A stretch of 64,000 nucleotides of DNA, taken from the NCBI RefSeq assembly GCF_039533685.1, contig NZ_BAAATZ010000030.1, forward strand, positions 1 through 64,000. Direction: 5' to 3'. The DNA comes from Actinocorallia aurantiaca (GTDB lineage Bacteria > Actinomycetota > Actinomycetes > Streptosporangiales > Streptosporangiaceae). The notes beneath the pieces are model-generated. The model saw nothing but the letters and a program-made list of their open reading frames with translations. It did no database searches and was not told where the DNA came from. The position numbers and the translations under genes were made by a program. Shown here piece after piece: positions 28,601 through 36,314 of this stretch; within the stretch, counting starts at the first letter, position 1; every line of letters begins with the position of its first letter.

Positions 28601-28619
28601 AATGAAAACAGTTTTCATT
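28601..28619 (-). promoter_or_regulatory. Zur-box-like palindrome in the permease promoter
   Basis: aatgaaaacagttttcatt is a perfect 9-1-9 palindrome. Its core TGAAAAC-A-GTTTTCA closely matches the actinobacterial Zur consensus (TGAAAATGATTTTCA). On the minus strand it fills the spacer directly upstream of a TAGGAT -10 hexamer (28601-28596), so bound Zur would block the promoter and zinc starvation would induce the permease pair. Confidence 0.75.
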
Positions 28620-28637
28620 TTAAAACCCCCGATCCAC

Positions 28638-28656
28638 CCGGACGCCGGGTGTCCGG
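28638..28656 (-). terminator. hairpin after the small membrane protein gene
   Basis: CCGGAC (28638-28643) pairs with GTCCGG (28651-28656); on the minus strand a GGGGGTTTTAAAA tract follows after a short spacer. A weak terminator that would separate the small membrane protein gene from the Zur-controlled operon. Confidence 0.4.
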
Positions 28657-28661
28657 ACCGG

Positions 28662-29099
28662 CTACGGGGCGCCGGTGGCGGGCGCCGGCCCGGGCGCGGG
28701 TCCGCGCGGGGGCGAGACGGAGGAGGGGAGGGTGAGGACGGCCAGGAGGAGGGCGCAGGCGAGGAGCAGGTGGAGGAGGGCGGTGATGGGGGCCTTGGCC
28801 CGGGAGAGGAAGGCGATCAGGAGGGCGAGGCAGGCGAGGGCGCCGAAGCCGAGCACGAGGATCTGGCCGGCGCGGTCGGCTCCGCCGTGGGAGCCGTCGG
28901 GATCGGCGCTGTTGGTCAGGCCGGAGGCGATGACCACGAAGAAGGCGGCGACCGCCTCCAGGGAGAGGCCCGTCAGGGCCGTGAGGAGGTCGGCCCGCCA
29001 GGGGGGCCGCGTCCGCCCGGGGGAAGCGGAGGAGCTCACCGGCGCAGGGTCGGAGGCCCGGGCCGCGGTGTGTCCAGGATGGGATCGGGGCGTCGGCAC
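28662..29099 (-). CDS. small three-helix membrane protein, unknown function
   Basis: A 145-residue protein with a Pro/Ser/Ala-rich N-terminus and three predicted membrane helices (around residues 46-61, 79-96 and 106-124), ending in a Pro-rich tail. I recognise no family. Start is the GTG at 29099 behind GAGGGAG. It is monocistronic, with a 0.4-kb non-coding region upstream. Confidence 0.65.
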   Translation of the reverse strand: MPTPRSHPGHTAARASDPAPVSSSASPGRTRPPWRADLLTALTGLSLEAVAAFFVVIASGLTNSADPDGSHGGADRAGQILVLGFGALACLALLIAFLSRAKAPITALLHLLLACALLLAVLTLPSSVSPPRGPAPGPAPATGAP

Positions 29100-29209
29100 A
29101 CGGAACCACTCCCTCGGGCGCTCGTTGCAGTACGGATATTCCCGGTCACCCTCGGTATAGACCTGAAAGTGGCCCTGTCAAACGTCCGGGGTGATCGGAA
29201 TGTCGAATT

Positions 29210-29451
29210 GATCTACAAAGAAAAGGCAGGAGAGGGGGAACTCGGGCGAAGTGCCCGACCTCTCGGTAACCGCCTGCCTCATATGTCTCTCACCTTGTGT
29301 TTTCTCGCAAAAAGGGGAGAATATAAAGATCTACTTAGTAAAATCCCCAGGTCGGCCCGAGCCCTGCCGGGGGCGGAGTGAAGGGCCTCGCGGATCGCTC
29401 CGGCGCCCTGCCTGTGGATTCTCCGGAGGGTCGGAGCAAAGGTGGATCTAC
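29210..29451. repeat. three GATCTAC-box modules at 117-118 bp spacing
   Basis: The region 29100-29513 holds no convincing gene. GATCTAC occurs at 29210, 29328 and 29445 (spacing 118 and 117 bp), each followed by an A-rich run (the last two as CTACTnnGTAAA) and then GC-rich hairpin sequence. Read on the minus strand, modules one and three become stem-loop plus T-rich tail plus GTAGATC, like terminators; the middle module has a weaker fold. They could be tandem terminators after the alcohol dehydrogenase gene or short tandem RNA genes. Confidence 0.45.
29225..29278 (-). terminator. nested stem-loop, terminator-like on the minus strand
   Basis: Three nested stems: GGCAG/CTGCC (29225-29229 with 29274-29278), GAGAGG/CCTCTC (29230-29235 with 29259-29264) and CGGGC/GCCCG (29243-29247 with 29253-29257, loop GAAGT). 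On the minus strand the structure is followed by TTTTCTTT, as an intrinsic terminator would be. It lies about 125 bp upstream of the small membrane protein gene, so it may alternatively act as a leader attenuator or define the 3' end of a small RNA. Confidence 0.45.
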
Positions 29452-29460
29452 TATGTAAAG

Positions 29461-29488
29461 GCCCCGGGCCCGAGAAGCGGCCCGGGGC
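29461..29488 (-). terminator. terminator of the alcohol dehydrogenase gene
   Basis: GCCCCGGGCC (29461-29470) and GGCCCGGGGC (29479-29488) form a perfect 10-bp stem with an 8-nt loop, 25 bp past the dehydrogenase stop; on the minus strand CTTT follows. Confidence 0.75.
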
Positions 29489-29513
29489 GCGATCCCGAGG
29501 AGTCGGCGGAAGG

Positions 29514-30698
29514 TCAGAGCGCCGGGTCGAAGACGATCTTGACGGCTCCGTCGCGCTTCTTCTGGAAGGCCTCATAGGCCTGCGGGGCGCGGTCCAGGGG
29601 GACGCGGTGGGTGGCGAGGTCCAGGACGCCCAGCGGGTCCGACTCGTCGGTGACCAGCGGCATCAGGTCGTCCAGCCAGCGGCGGACGTGGGCCTGGCCC
29701 ATCCGGAAGGTGATGCCCTTGTCGAAGGCGCGGAGCATGGGCATCGGGTCGGCCATGCCGCCGTAGACGCCGGACAGGGAGATCACCCCGCACCGGGCCA
29801 CCACTTCGATCGCCAGGTGGAGGGCGGCGAGGCGGTCCACTCCCGCGTGGGTCATGAGCGGAGCGGCGACCTTGTCGGGCAGGAGGGCGGTGAAGGCCTG
29901 GGCGGCCTTGCCGAAGGGCGAGCCGTGGGCCTCCATGCCGACGGCGTCGATCACCGAGTCGGTGCCGCGGCCTCCGGTGAGGTCGCGGACGGCGGAGACG
30001 ACGTCGGTGTTGCGCAGGTCGATGGTCTCGGCGCCGTGCCGACGGGCCATCTCCAGCCGTTCCGGGACGAGGTCGACACCGATGACCCGGTAGCCCCGGT
30101 GCCGGGCGATCCGGCAGCACATCTGGCCGATGGGCCCGAGGCCGAGGACGGTCACGCTGCCGCCTTCGGGCACCTCGGCGTACTCGACCGCCTGCCAGGA
30201 CGTCGGCAGCACGTCGGAGAGGAACAGGAACCGCTCGTCCGGGGTCCCGTGCGGTACCGGGATCGGGCCGAACTGGGCCTGCGGGACGCGCAGGTACTCG
30301 GCCTGGCCGCCGGCGACCTGCCCGTACAGCTTGGTGTACCCCAGGAGCGCGGCGCCGCTGTCGTACTCGCGCACCTGGGTCGTCTCGCACTGCGCGTAGT
30401 ACTGCCGGTCGCACATGTGGCAGTGGCCGCAGGAGACGTTGAACGGGATGACCACCCTGTCCCCGGGCTTGATGTGGGTGACCTCGGGCCCGACCTCCTC
30501 GACGATGCCCATGGGTTCGTGCCCGAGGATGTCCCCCTCCTGCAGGAAGGGGCCGAGCATCTCGTAGAGGTGCAGGTCCGAGCCGCAGAGCGCGGTGGAC
30601 GTGACCCGGATGACCGCGTCGTTCGGCTCCTTGATGATCGGGTCGGGCACCTGGTCGACTCGGACGTCGCGGCGGCCATGCCAGGTCACTGCCTTCAT
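29514..30698 (-). CDS. zinc-dependent alcohol dehydrogenase, formaldehyde dehydrogenase-like
   Basis: A 394-residue medium-chain zinc dehydrogenase. Catalytic zinc ligands lie in ALCGSDLHLY and LGHEPMG, the structural zinc site is the CGHCHMC...C lobe around residues 91-105, and the NAD-binding motif is VLGLGPIGQMC with an acidic GVDLVPERLE that favours NAD. The insertions fit the glutathione-independent formaldehyde dehydrogenase branch (FDH/tdh-like, about 390-400 residues). It is monocistronic with a strong downstream hairpin. Start is the ATG at 30698 after GGGGGGAA. Confidence 0.9.
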   Translation of the reverse strand: MKAVTWHGRRDVRVDQVPDPIIKEPNDAVIRVTSTALCGSDLHLYEMLGPFLQEGDILGHEPMGIVEEVGPEVTHIKPGDRVVIPFNVSCGHCHMCDRQYYAQCETTQVREYDSGAALLGYTKLYGQVAGGQAEYLRVPQAQFGPIPVPHGTPDERFLFLSDVLPTSWQAVEYAEVPEGGSVTVLGLGPIGQMCCRIARHRGYRVIGVDLVPERLEMARRHGAETIDLRNTDVVSAVRDLTGGRGTDSVIDAVGMEAHGSPFGKAAQAFTALLPDKVAAPLMTHAGVDRLAALHLAIEVVARCGVISLSGVYGGMADPMPMLRAFDKGITFRMGQAHVRRWLDDLMPLVTDESDPLGVLDLATHRVPLDRAPQAYEAFQKKRDGAVKIVFDPAL

Positions 30699-30820
30699 TG
30701 TTCCCCCCGGTTTCGTCGGAAGTTCTGGTGATCGAGAACTGTGGGATGTTTGCCCCGTTGTGACCCTTCTGCCCTTGGCTGTGATCATCAATCTCGGCGG
30801 TCATCCAGATTTGCCGCAGA

Positions 30821-31633
30821 TCACACCCGGCTCGGCACCGCGTCCATCCGCCGCCGTTCCCGCCGCAGAGTCCGCCCGCCCTCGGCGTACCAGTCCAGCA
30901 CGATCACCAGCGCCAGCCCCACCTCCACCAGGTCGCCGCCGTAGTACATCAGCTGCGCCCCCGCGTGGAGGTCGGCCGCCGTGAACGTGAGTCCGGGAGG
31001 CGGAGCGGCCCACAGGGACTTGGCCAGGACGGAGTGGGCCGCGCTCGCGACGACCAGCGTCCCCGCCCGCAGCGCCAGGGAGTAGCGGTGCCGCATCGGG
31101 TCCAGGCGGCACAGGGCGGTGGTGAACAGCATCCCCGCCGCGAACACCCGCAGATGCAGCAGCGCGTGCGCCCACGGCTGGTCGTGGACGGCGGACAGCA
31201 GCGGCGTGCGGTACATCATCCACAGTCCGCCGAAGTCGATGAGGGCGGCGACCGGCGGGAACACCAACACCGCGGCGAGCCGCGACTGCACCACGGCCAG
31301 CAGCGTCCGGCGCGTCCTTCCCGGCTGCAGTATCCGCAGCAAGAGGGTGACGGGGCGGGCCAGGACGAGCAGCAGCGGTCCGGCCATCCCGAGGATCAGA
31401 TGCTGCAGCATGTGCGCGGTGAACGGCTCGCCCGGCAGCGGCGCCACGGCCGCCGTCGCGACGGCCGCGCCCCCGGCCGCGAAGGAGAGGTCGCGAAGCC
31501 ACGGCCAGGCGTCGCCCCGCCGCCGCAGCCGGGCGGTCGCGGCGAGATAGGCGACGACGACGCCCGTCATGGCGAAGGCGGCCAGCCACGGCGCGAGCCC
31601 CGCCTGGACGGGCGCCTGATGCGCGAGTCCCAT
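30821..31633 (-). CDS. CtaG-type cytochrome c oxidase assembly factor
   Basis: A 270-residue membrane protein with seven hydrophobic segments, matching the caa3_CtaG family; the conserved HMLQHLILGMAGPLLL, FP..A..DFGGLWMMY and LHLRVFAAGMLF segments are the family core, with histidines likely to handle copper or heme. It overlaps the DUF2243 stop by ATGA, and the two are routinely paired in actinobacteria. The 120 bp upstream toward the dehydrogenase gene hold nothing I can name. Confidence 0.87.
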   Translation of the reverse strand: MGLAHQAPVQAGLAPWLAAFAMTGVVVAYLAATARLRRRGDAWPWLRDLSFAAGGAAVATAAVAPLPGEPFTAHMLQHLILGMAGPLLLVLARPVTLLLRILQPGRTRRTLLAVVQSRLAAVLVFPPVAALIDFGGLWMMYRTPLLSAVHDQPWAHALLHLRVFAAGMLFTTALCRLDPMRHRYSLALRAGTLVVASAAHSVLAKSLWAAPPPGLTFTAADLHAGAQLMYYGGDLVEVGLALVIVLDWYAEGGRTLRRERRRMDAVPSRV

Positions 31634-32082
31634 CAGCTCGCCCTGCCCGGCCGCCGCAGCATCGGAAGGAGGAGCAGGAAGCCCGCGAGGAGCATGAGCA
31701 CCGCCACGACGTTCCACGTCCAGTCGTAGGGGGCGATGTCGACCTCGTAGCGGATCTGGTGCAGGCGCATGAGCTTGTGGTGGACGAGGCCGTCGTAGAG
31801 CTGGAAGGCGCCCGCCCCCAGCAGCACCCCTCCGCCCGCGACCCGTTTGGCGAGGGTGTTCCGCCTGGCCGCGTCGGCGGCCAGCACCAGCCCGAAGACG
31901 GTGGTGAACCAGCCGAAGGCGTGGAGCAGCCCGTCGGAGACCAATCCCATGTCCGTGGTCGATCTGTCGTAGAAGTGGTGCCAGTGCAGCAACTGGTGGA
32001 AAACGGCCTCGTCGACGAACGCGGCCGCTCCCACTCCGAACAGGACTCCGGCCCACAGGGACCGGTCAGATCGGACGGACAT
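31633..32082 (-). CDS. DUF2243 membrane protein
   Basis: A 149-residue protein with four hydrophobic segments and a set of conserved histidines (FHQLLHWHHFYD, GLLHAFGW, LVHHKLMRLHQIR), diagnostic of DUF2243. The function is unknown; the invariant pairing with CtaG and the His array suggest a part in oxidase or copper handling. The ATG at 32082 is chosen (CAGGTGA upstream); the gene follows the DUF72 gene by 5 bp, so all three may be co-transcribed. Confidence 0.87.
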   Translation of the reverse strand: MSVRSDRSLWAGVLFGVGAAAFVDEAVFHQLLHWHHFYDRSTTDMGLVSDGLLHAFGWFTTVFGLVLAADAARRNTLAKRVAGGGVLLGAGAFQLYDGLVHHKLMRLHQIRYEVDIAPYDWTWNVVAVLMLLAGFLLLLPMLRRPGRAS

Positions 32083-32087
32083 CACAT

Positions 32088-32888
32088 TCACCTGTCTCTT
32101 TCGAGTTCCCGGGGTCGGGTGAAGGGCGAAGCGTGCGGAGAGGAGGCGAGCTCGGCGAACCGCAGCGCGTTGTGGACGGCCGCGGCGGAAGGGTCGTTGT
32201 TGAAGTAGACGTAGGCGTCCCCGCCCTCGGCGGTGACCTCGGACGTGCGGCGCGCCCACGCGTGCAGCGCGGCCTCCCCGTATCGGGGCCGGGGACGGGC
32301 CGCTCCCTCGTGGCAGCGCAGGTAGACCCATCCGGTGGTGCGCCACAACGGGGTCACCGGGCGGCTCTGCCGGTCGGCCCAGCACAGGGCCGCGGCGTGG
32401 TCGGCCAGCAGGTCGCGGATCTCCGCGGTCCACCAGGACGGGTGCCGGGGTTCGACCGCCACCCGCACGTCCGGCGGGAAGCAGCGCAGGCACCGGGCGA
32501 GCAGCCCGGCGTTCGCGCGCAGCGTCGGAGGCAGCTGCAGGAGGACGGGCCCGAGCTTGTCGCCGAGTCCCGAGGCGGCTCGCAACAGCCGTGCGACGGG
32601 TTCTTCGGGCGCCGAAAGACGGCGTATGTGAGTGAGGTAACGGCTCGCCTTGACCGCCATCACGAAGTCCGGAGGAGTCCTCTCGCGCCACTGCTCGAAG
32701 GTCTCCAGGGAGGGCAGCCGGTAGAACGCGGCATTGCTCTCGACGGTGTCGAACCGTTCGGAGTAGTGCTCCAGCCAGCGGGTCTGCGGAAGGCCCCGGG
32801 GATACAGCACGTCGCGCCAGTCGGCGTACTGCCAGCCGGAGGTACCGACCCGCAGCCTGCCCCTGGTAACCGGACTCACGTGACCCAT
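32088..32888 (-). CDS. DUF72 (YecE-like) TIM-barrel protein
   Basis: A 266-residue DUF72 protein: the opening LRVGTSGWQYADWRDVLYP, the central VLLQLPPTL and the EPRHPSWW and YVYFNNDPSAAAVHNAL segments are the family hallmarks. These proteins have a TIM-barrel fold with a conserved acidic/His pocket but no proven reaction. First gene of the DUF72-DUF2243-ctaG run on the minus strand. Promoter lies in the 156-bp divergent spacer shared with the epimerase gene. Confidence 0.88.
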   Translation of the reverse strand: MGHVSPVTRGRLRVGTSGWQYADWRDVLYPRGLPQTRWLEHYSERFDTVESNAAFYRLPSLETFEQWRERTPPDFVMAVKASRYLTHIRRLSAPEEPVARLLRAASGLGDKLGPVLLQLPPTLRANAGLLARCLRCFPPDVRVAVEPRHPSWWTAEIRDLLADHAAALCWADRQSRPVTPLWRTTGWVYLRCHEGAARPRPRYGEAALHAWARRTSEVTAEGGDAYVYFNNDPSAAAVHNALRFAELASSPHASPFTRPRELERDR

Positions 32889-33044
32889 CGGGCCGAATCC
32901 CCCCGATCCCGCTCGTTCCCTCCGTTTCTTTCATGCCTTCCCGGGGAGGGAGAAGATGAACACGGCGTACTTCGTGATCATGGTACGTCGGTCGCGGGGC
33001 GAGGAAGCGGAGCGACCCGGCGGGGGCCGGAAGGGCGGGGGACG

Positions 33045-34094
33045 ATGCGGGTAGCGGTCATCGGCGGCACGGGGAACCTCGGTACGAACACCCTGAGGTC
33101 GCTGGCGGAGGATCCGGAGATCACCCAGCTCGTCGGCATCGCCCGGCGCAGACCGCGCCTGGAGATCGGCCGCACCCAGTGGGTGGCCGCCGACATCACC
33201 AAGAGCGACCTGGTGCCGCTGCTGCGCGGCATGGACGCCGTGGTGCACCTGGCGTGGATCTTCCAGCCGACCCACGACCCCTACAAGACGTGGCAGACGA
33301 ACGTGCTGGGCAGCGCCCGGGTGTTCCGCGCCGTCGCGGAGGCGGGGGTGCCCTCGCTCGTCTACTCGTCGTCCGTCGGCGCCTATTCGCCGGGCCCCAA
33401 GGACCGCTTCGTCGACGAGGACTGGCCCACGCACGGCTGGCCCATGGCCGCCTACAGCAGGGAGAAGTCCTACGTCGAACGGATGCTGGACGCCTTCGAG
33501 GCCAGGTATCCGCAGTGCCGCGTGGTGAGGATGCGCCCCGGCTTCGTCTTCGAGCGCAGGACCGCGACGGAGCAGCGGCGGCTGTTCGCGGGTCCTCTGG
33601 TGCCGGGCAGGCTCGTCCGGCCCGGCATCGTTCCGGTCGTCCCGGACATCCCCGGGCTGAAAATGCAGATGCTGCACTCGTCGGACGTGGGGCGCGCCTT
33701 CCACCAGGCCGTCGTGCGGCCCGCGTACGGTGCCTTCAACCTCGCGGCCGAGCCCGTCATCGGTGCCGACGAACTGGCGGAGCTGTTCAACGCCCGCAAG
33801 GTGAAGGTGCCGGCGCGGGCCGTCCGGACGCTCCTGGCCGCCGCGTGGGGCCTGCGCCTCGTTCCGGCCTCCCCGCACCTGTTCGACCTGGCGCTGCGGT
33901 TGCCGCTCATGGACGCGGGAAGGGCCCGGGAAGAACTGCGCTGGACGCCCGAGCACAGCTCCGTCCACGCACTGTCGGAGTTCCTCGCGGGCCTCAGGGC
34001 CGGGGCGGACGAGGACACGCCCGCCCTGTCGAAGTCCTCCAGCGGGCCGCTGCGCGTCCGTGAGTTCCGCTCGGGCGTCGGCGGCACTTCCTGA
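33045..34094 (+). CDS. NAD-dependent epimerase/dehydratase (extended SDR)
   Basis: A 349-residue extended SDR with the cofactor motif GGTGNLG at residues 7-13, the DVVHLAW-like HLAWIF segment, catalytic Ser in VYSSSVGAY and a YSREK motif (YxxxK). The C-terminal part resembles sugar epimerases with relaxed substrate specificity. The final 40 residues are low-complexity. AGGGCGGGGGA precedes the ATG. It is followed after 59 bp by a P450 gene in the same orientation; the two may form a pathway, since P450-epimerase pairs occur in terpenoid or sterol tailoring (inference). Confidence 0.87.
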   Translation: MRVAVIGGTGNLGTNTLRSLAEDPEITQLVGIARRRPRLEIGRTQWVAADITKSDLVPLLRGMDAVVHLAWIFQPTHDPYKTWQTNVLGSARVFRAVAEAGVPSLVYSSSVGAYSPGPKDRFVDEDWPTHGWPMAAYSREKSYVERMLDAFEARYPQCRVVRMRPGFVFERRTATEQRRLFAGPLVPGRLVRPGIVPVVPDIPGLKMQMLHSSDVGRAFHQAVVRPAYGAFNLAAEPVIGADELAELFNARKVKVPARAVRTLLAAAWGLRLVPASPHLFDLALRLPLMDAGRAREELRWTPEHSSVHALSEFLAGLRAGADEDTPALSKSSSGPLRVREFRSGVGGTS

Positions 34095-34153
34095 CGCCGT
34101 TCTCGCACCTGCCCTTCCTTTGTCATCCGTCATGTTCCTGGAGAGGAGTTCCC

Positions 34154-35518
34154 ATGGTCGCCCCAGTGGAAGAGGGGACGAAGAAACACACCCGCCGACG
34201 CGCCTCGGACAAGGCGCCCCTGATCAGGGCGTCGGTCGCCGACACTGTGAAGGTCGGCGCGCTCGTCATGGCGCCGACGATCGCGCGCGGCGTCATCGCA
34301 CGCCGTCCCCGTGTCGTCGCGCTCGCCGAGGGGATGCAGGCCGACCTGCGGGCGGGCCGCCTCCTGCGGCGGCTGCGCCACCGCTACGGCCGGGGTCCGC
34401 TGCGGCTGCGGCTGCCCGGCAGGTCCTACGTGCTGCTGCTGTCGCCCGAGGACGTTCGGCGAGCGCTGACGGAGTCGCCCGAGCCCTTCTCCCTCGACAA
34501 CCGGGAGAAGCACGCCGCCCTCTCGCAGTTCCAGCCGCACGGAGTCCTCATCTCCAGGGGAGCGGACCGGGCGGACAGGCGGGCCTTCAACGAGGAGGTG
34601 CTCGACACCGCCCATCCCGTGCACTGCCTGTCCGGTGAGATCTCCCGCAAGATCGAGGGCGAGGCCGCCGAGCTGACCCGGATCATCGAGGACTCCGGCG
34701 AGCTGGGGTGGGGGGAGTTCCGCGCGGCCTGGTGGCGCGTCATCCGGAGGGTGGTGCTGGGCGACGGGGCCCGCGACGACCACCGCGTCAGCGATCTGCT
34801 CACCAAGCTGCGCATGAGCGCGAACTGGTCTTTCGCCCGGCCCCGCCGCAGGGTGCTGCGCGCCCGCTTCCAGCGTCGTCTGGACGGCTACCTGAGCGAG
34901 GCCGAGCCGGGCAGCCTGGCCGAACTCGTCGCCAAGGCCCCGAAGACGGAGCGCACCGATCCGGCGCAGCAGGTGCCGCAGTGGCTGTTCGCCTACGAGC
35001 CCGCGGGCATGGCGGCGTTCCGCGCGCTGGCGCTGCTGGCCGCCCACCCCGAGCACATGCGCCGGGCCCGCCGCGAGGCCGAGAGCGGCTCGCTGGAGCT
35101 GCCGTTCCTGCGGGCCTGCGTGCAGGAGTCGCTGCGGCTGTGGCCGACCACTCCCGCGCTGCTGCGGGAGAGCACCGAGGACACCGTCTGGCACGGCAGG
35201 ACGATGCCCGCCGGGACGGGGATGCTCATCTTCACCCCGTTCCTGCATCGGGACGACGAACTGCTGCCGTTCGCCGACTCCTTCGCTCCGGACATCTGGC
35301 TGGACGGCACGGCACGGGAGAGCTGGTCGATCGTCCCGTTCAGCGCGGGGCCCGGCGAGTGCCCGGGCCGGTCGCTGGTGCTGCTGTCGGCGAGCCTGTT
35401 CCTCGCGGCGCTGCTGCGGGAGCACGACTTCCGGCAGAGGGCGGGGGTACAGCCGCGTCCGGACCGTCCGCTACCGCGCACTCTCGGCCCCTTCCGCCTG
35501 CGCTTCGGTGTCGTTTGA
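34154..35518 (+). CDS. cytochrome P450 with atypical I-helix
   Basis: A 454-residue P450: ExxR motif ESLRLWP and heme loop FSAGPGECPG with the proximal cysteine are intact. The I-helix, normally AGxDT, reads FAYEPAGMAAF: the acid-alcohol pair that shuttles protons to oxygen is Glu-Pro, with no Thr. Loss of that Thr is seen in P450s that use peroxide or catalyse non-classical reactions. An Arg-rich N-terminal extension of about 40 residues precedes the fold. No ferredoxin or reductase is encoded beside it. GGAGAGGAG lies just upstream of the ATG. Confidence 0.9.
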   Translation: MVAPVEEGTKKHTRRRASDKAPLIRASVADTVKVGALVMAPTIARGVIARRPRVVALAEGMQADLRAGRLLRRLRHRYGRGPLRLRLPGRSYVLLLSPEDVRRALTESPEPFSLDNREKHAALSQFQPHGVLISRGADRADRRAFNEEVLDTAHPVHCLSGEISRKIEGEAAELTRIIEDSGELGWGEFRAAWWRVIRRVVLGDGARDDHRVSDLLTKLRMSANWSFARPRRRVLRARFQRRLDGYLSEAEPGSLAELVAKAPKTERTDPAQQVPQWLFAYEPAGMAAFRALALLAAHPEHMRRARREAESGSLELPFLRACVQESLRLWPTTPALLRESTEDTVWHGRTMPAGTGMLIFTPFLHRDDELLPFADSFAPDIWLDGTARESWSIVPFSAGPGECPGRSLVLLSASLFLAALLREHDFRQRAGVQPRPDRPLPRTLGPFRLRFGVV

Positions 35519-35583
35519 GTAGATCCTTAGCCTTTCTTGAAAAAAGTGAGTGCGTATCACTCGGCTGGGGTAGTGGATAAACC

Positions 35584-35829
35584 ATGACCAAATATGACGA
35601 TCTGGGTCATGAGCCCGAAGAAACGCACGACAGGAAGTTCGCTCCGGTCAACAAGGGATCGGACGAACGCGGACGCACCGACCCCTCGGCTGAGAACGAA
35701 GGACCGGTGCCGCGGAGCGGAACCGGGGTTCCCGGAGTGCGCAACGCCCATCCGGAATCCCTTCCCCCCGACGAGAGCGGAGTGCGGGAATCGGAGGAGC
35801 AGGACGCCACGCGGAAACATCCGGGCTGA
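35584..35829 (+). CDS. small hydrophilic protein, unknown
   Basis: An 81-residue, highly charged protein (rich in Glu, Asp, Arg, Gly and Pro), probably disordered, with no family I recognise. Codon use is coding-like. The ATG follows a TGGATA element by a few bases, so it may be leaderless. It begins a run of small acidic proteins and an SDR (to 37368) that looks like a stress or desiccation cassette. Confidence 0.6.
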   Translation: MTKYDDLGHEPEETHDRKFAPVNKGSDERGRTDPSAENEGPVPRSGTGVPGVRNAHPESLPPDESGVRESEEQDATRKHPG

Positions 35830-35875
35830 TCCTCTGGATCGGTGTACGGAATCACGAAGATGTGAAAGGCAAGCC

Positions 35876-36280
35876 ATGGGCGATAAGAGTGGAAAGCACG
35901 GTCCGAAGCTGGACGAGGAGATGCACAGGGAGGCCGAGGGGCTGACGCGCAGCGGCGGACCCACGCACCCCCAGCCGTGGAACGACCCCGAACCGGTCGA
36001 CACCGACACGGGCGTCGACCCGACGGCCACCCGCGCCGACCGCAGGGGAGCGCCTCCCGGGATGACCCCGCGGGACGTCGAGGAGCGCAGCACCATCGCC
36101 TCGGTCCTGGCCGGTGTGAACTACCCGGCGAGCCCCCGGGAGCTGGCGGACCACGCGGCCTCCACCGCCGCGCCCGACAATGTGGTCTCCCGGCTCTCCC
36201 GGCTGCCCGGCGAGTCCTACGACGGGCTCCCGGAGATCGTCAAGGACCTCGGCATCGGTCACGAGGAACGCCGCACCTGA
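35876..36280 (+). CDS. DUF2795 domain protein
   Basis: A 134-residue protein: a charged, disordered N-terminal half (residues 1-70), then a helical domain with VEERSTIASVLAGVNYPASPRELADHA and a C-terminal VVSRLSRLP..YDGLPEIVKDLG, the pattern of DUF2795 proteins (small helical domain of unknown role, common in actinobacteria and often duplicated). GAAAGG lies before the ATG. Its stop is 34 bp before the SDR start, so the two are probably co-transcribed. Confidence 0.8.
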   Translation: MGDKSGKHGPKLDEEMHREAEGLTRSGGPTHPQPWNDPEPVDTDTGVDPTATRADRRGAPPGMTPRDVEERSTIASVLAGVNYPASPRELADHAASTAAPDNVVSRLSRLPGESYDGLPEIVKDLGIGHEERRT

Positions 36281-36314
36281 CCCCTCGCCCCTCTCACCGC
36301 GGAAGGAGAAGCCC

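Noticed and set aside
29251..29577. Small open frames on both strands across the GATCTAC modules
   Set aside because: They have no ribosome site with consistent frame, run through hairpins, and the similarity between units is at DNA level only.
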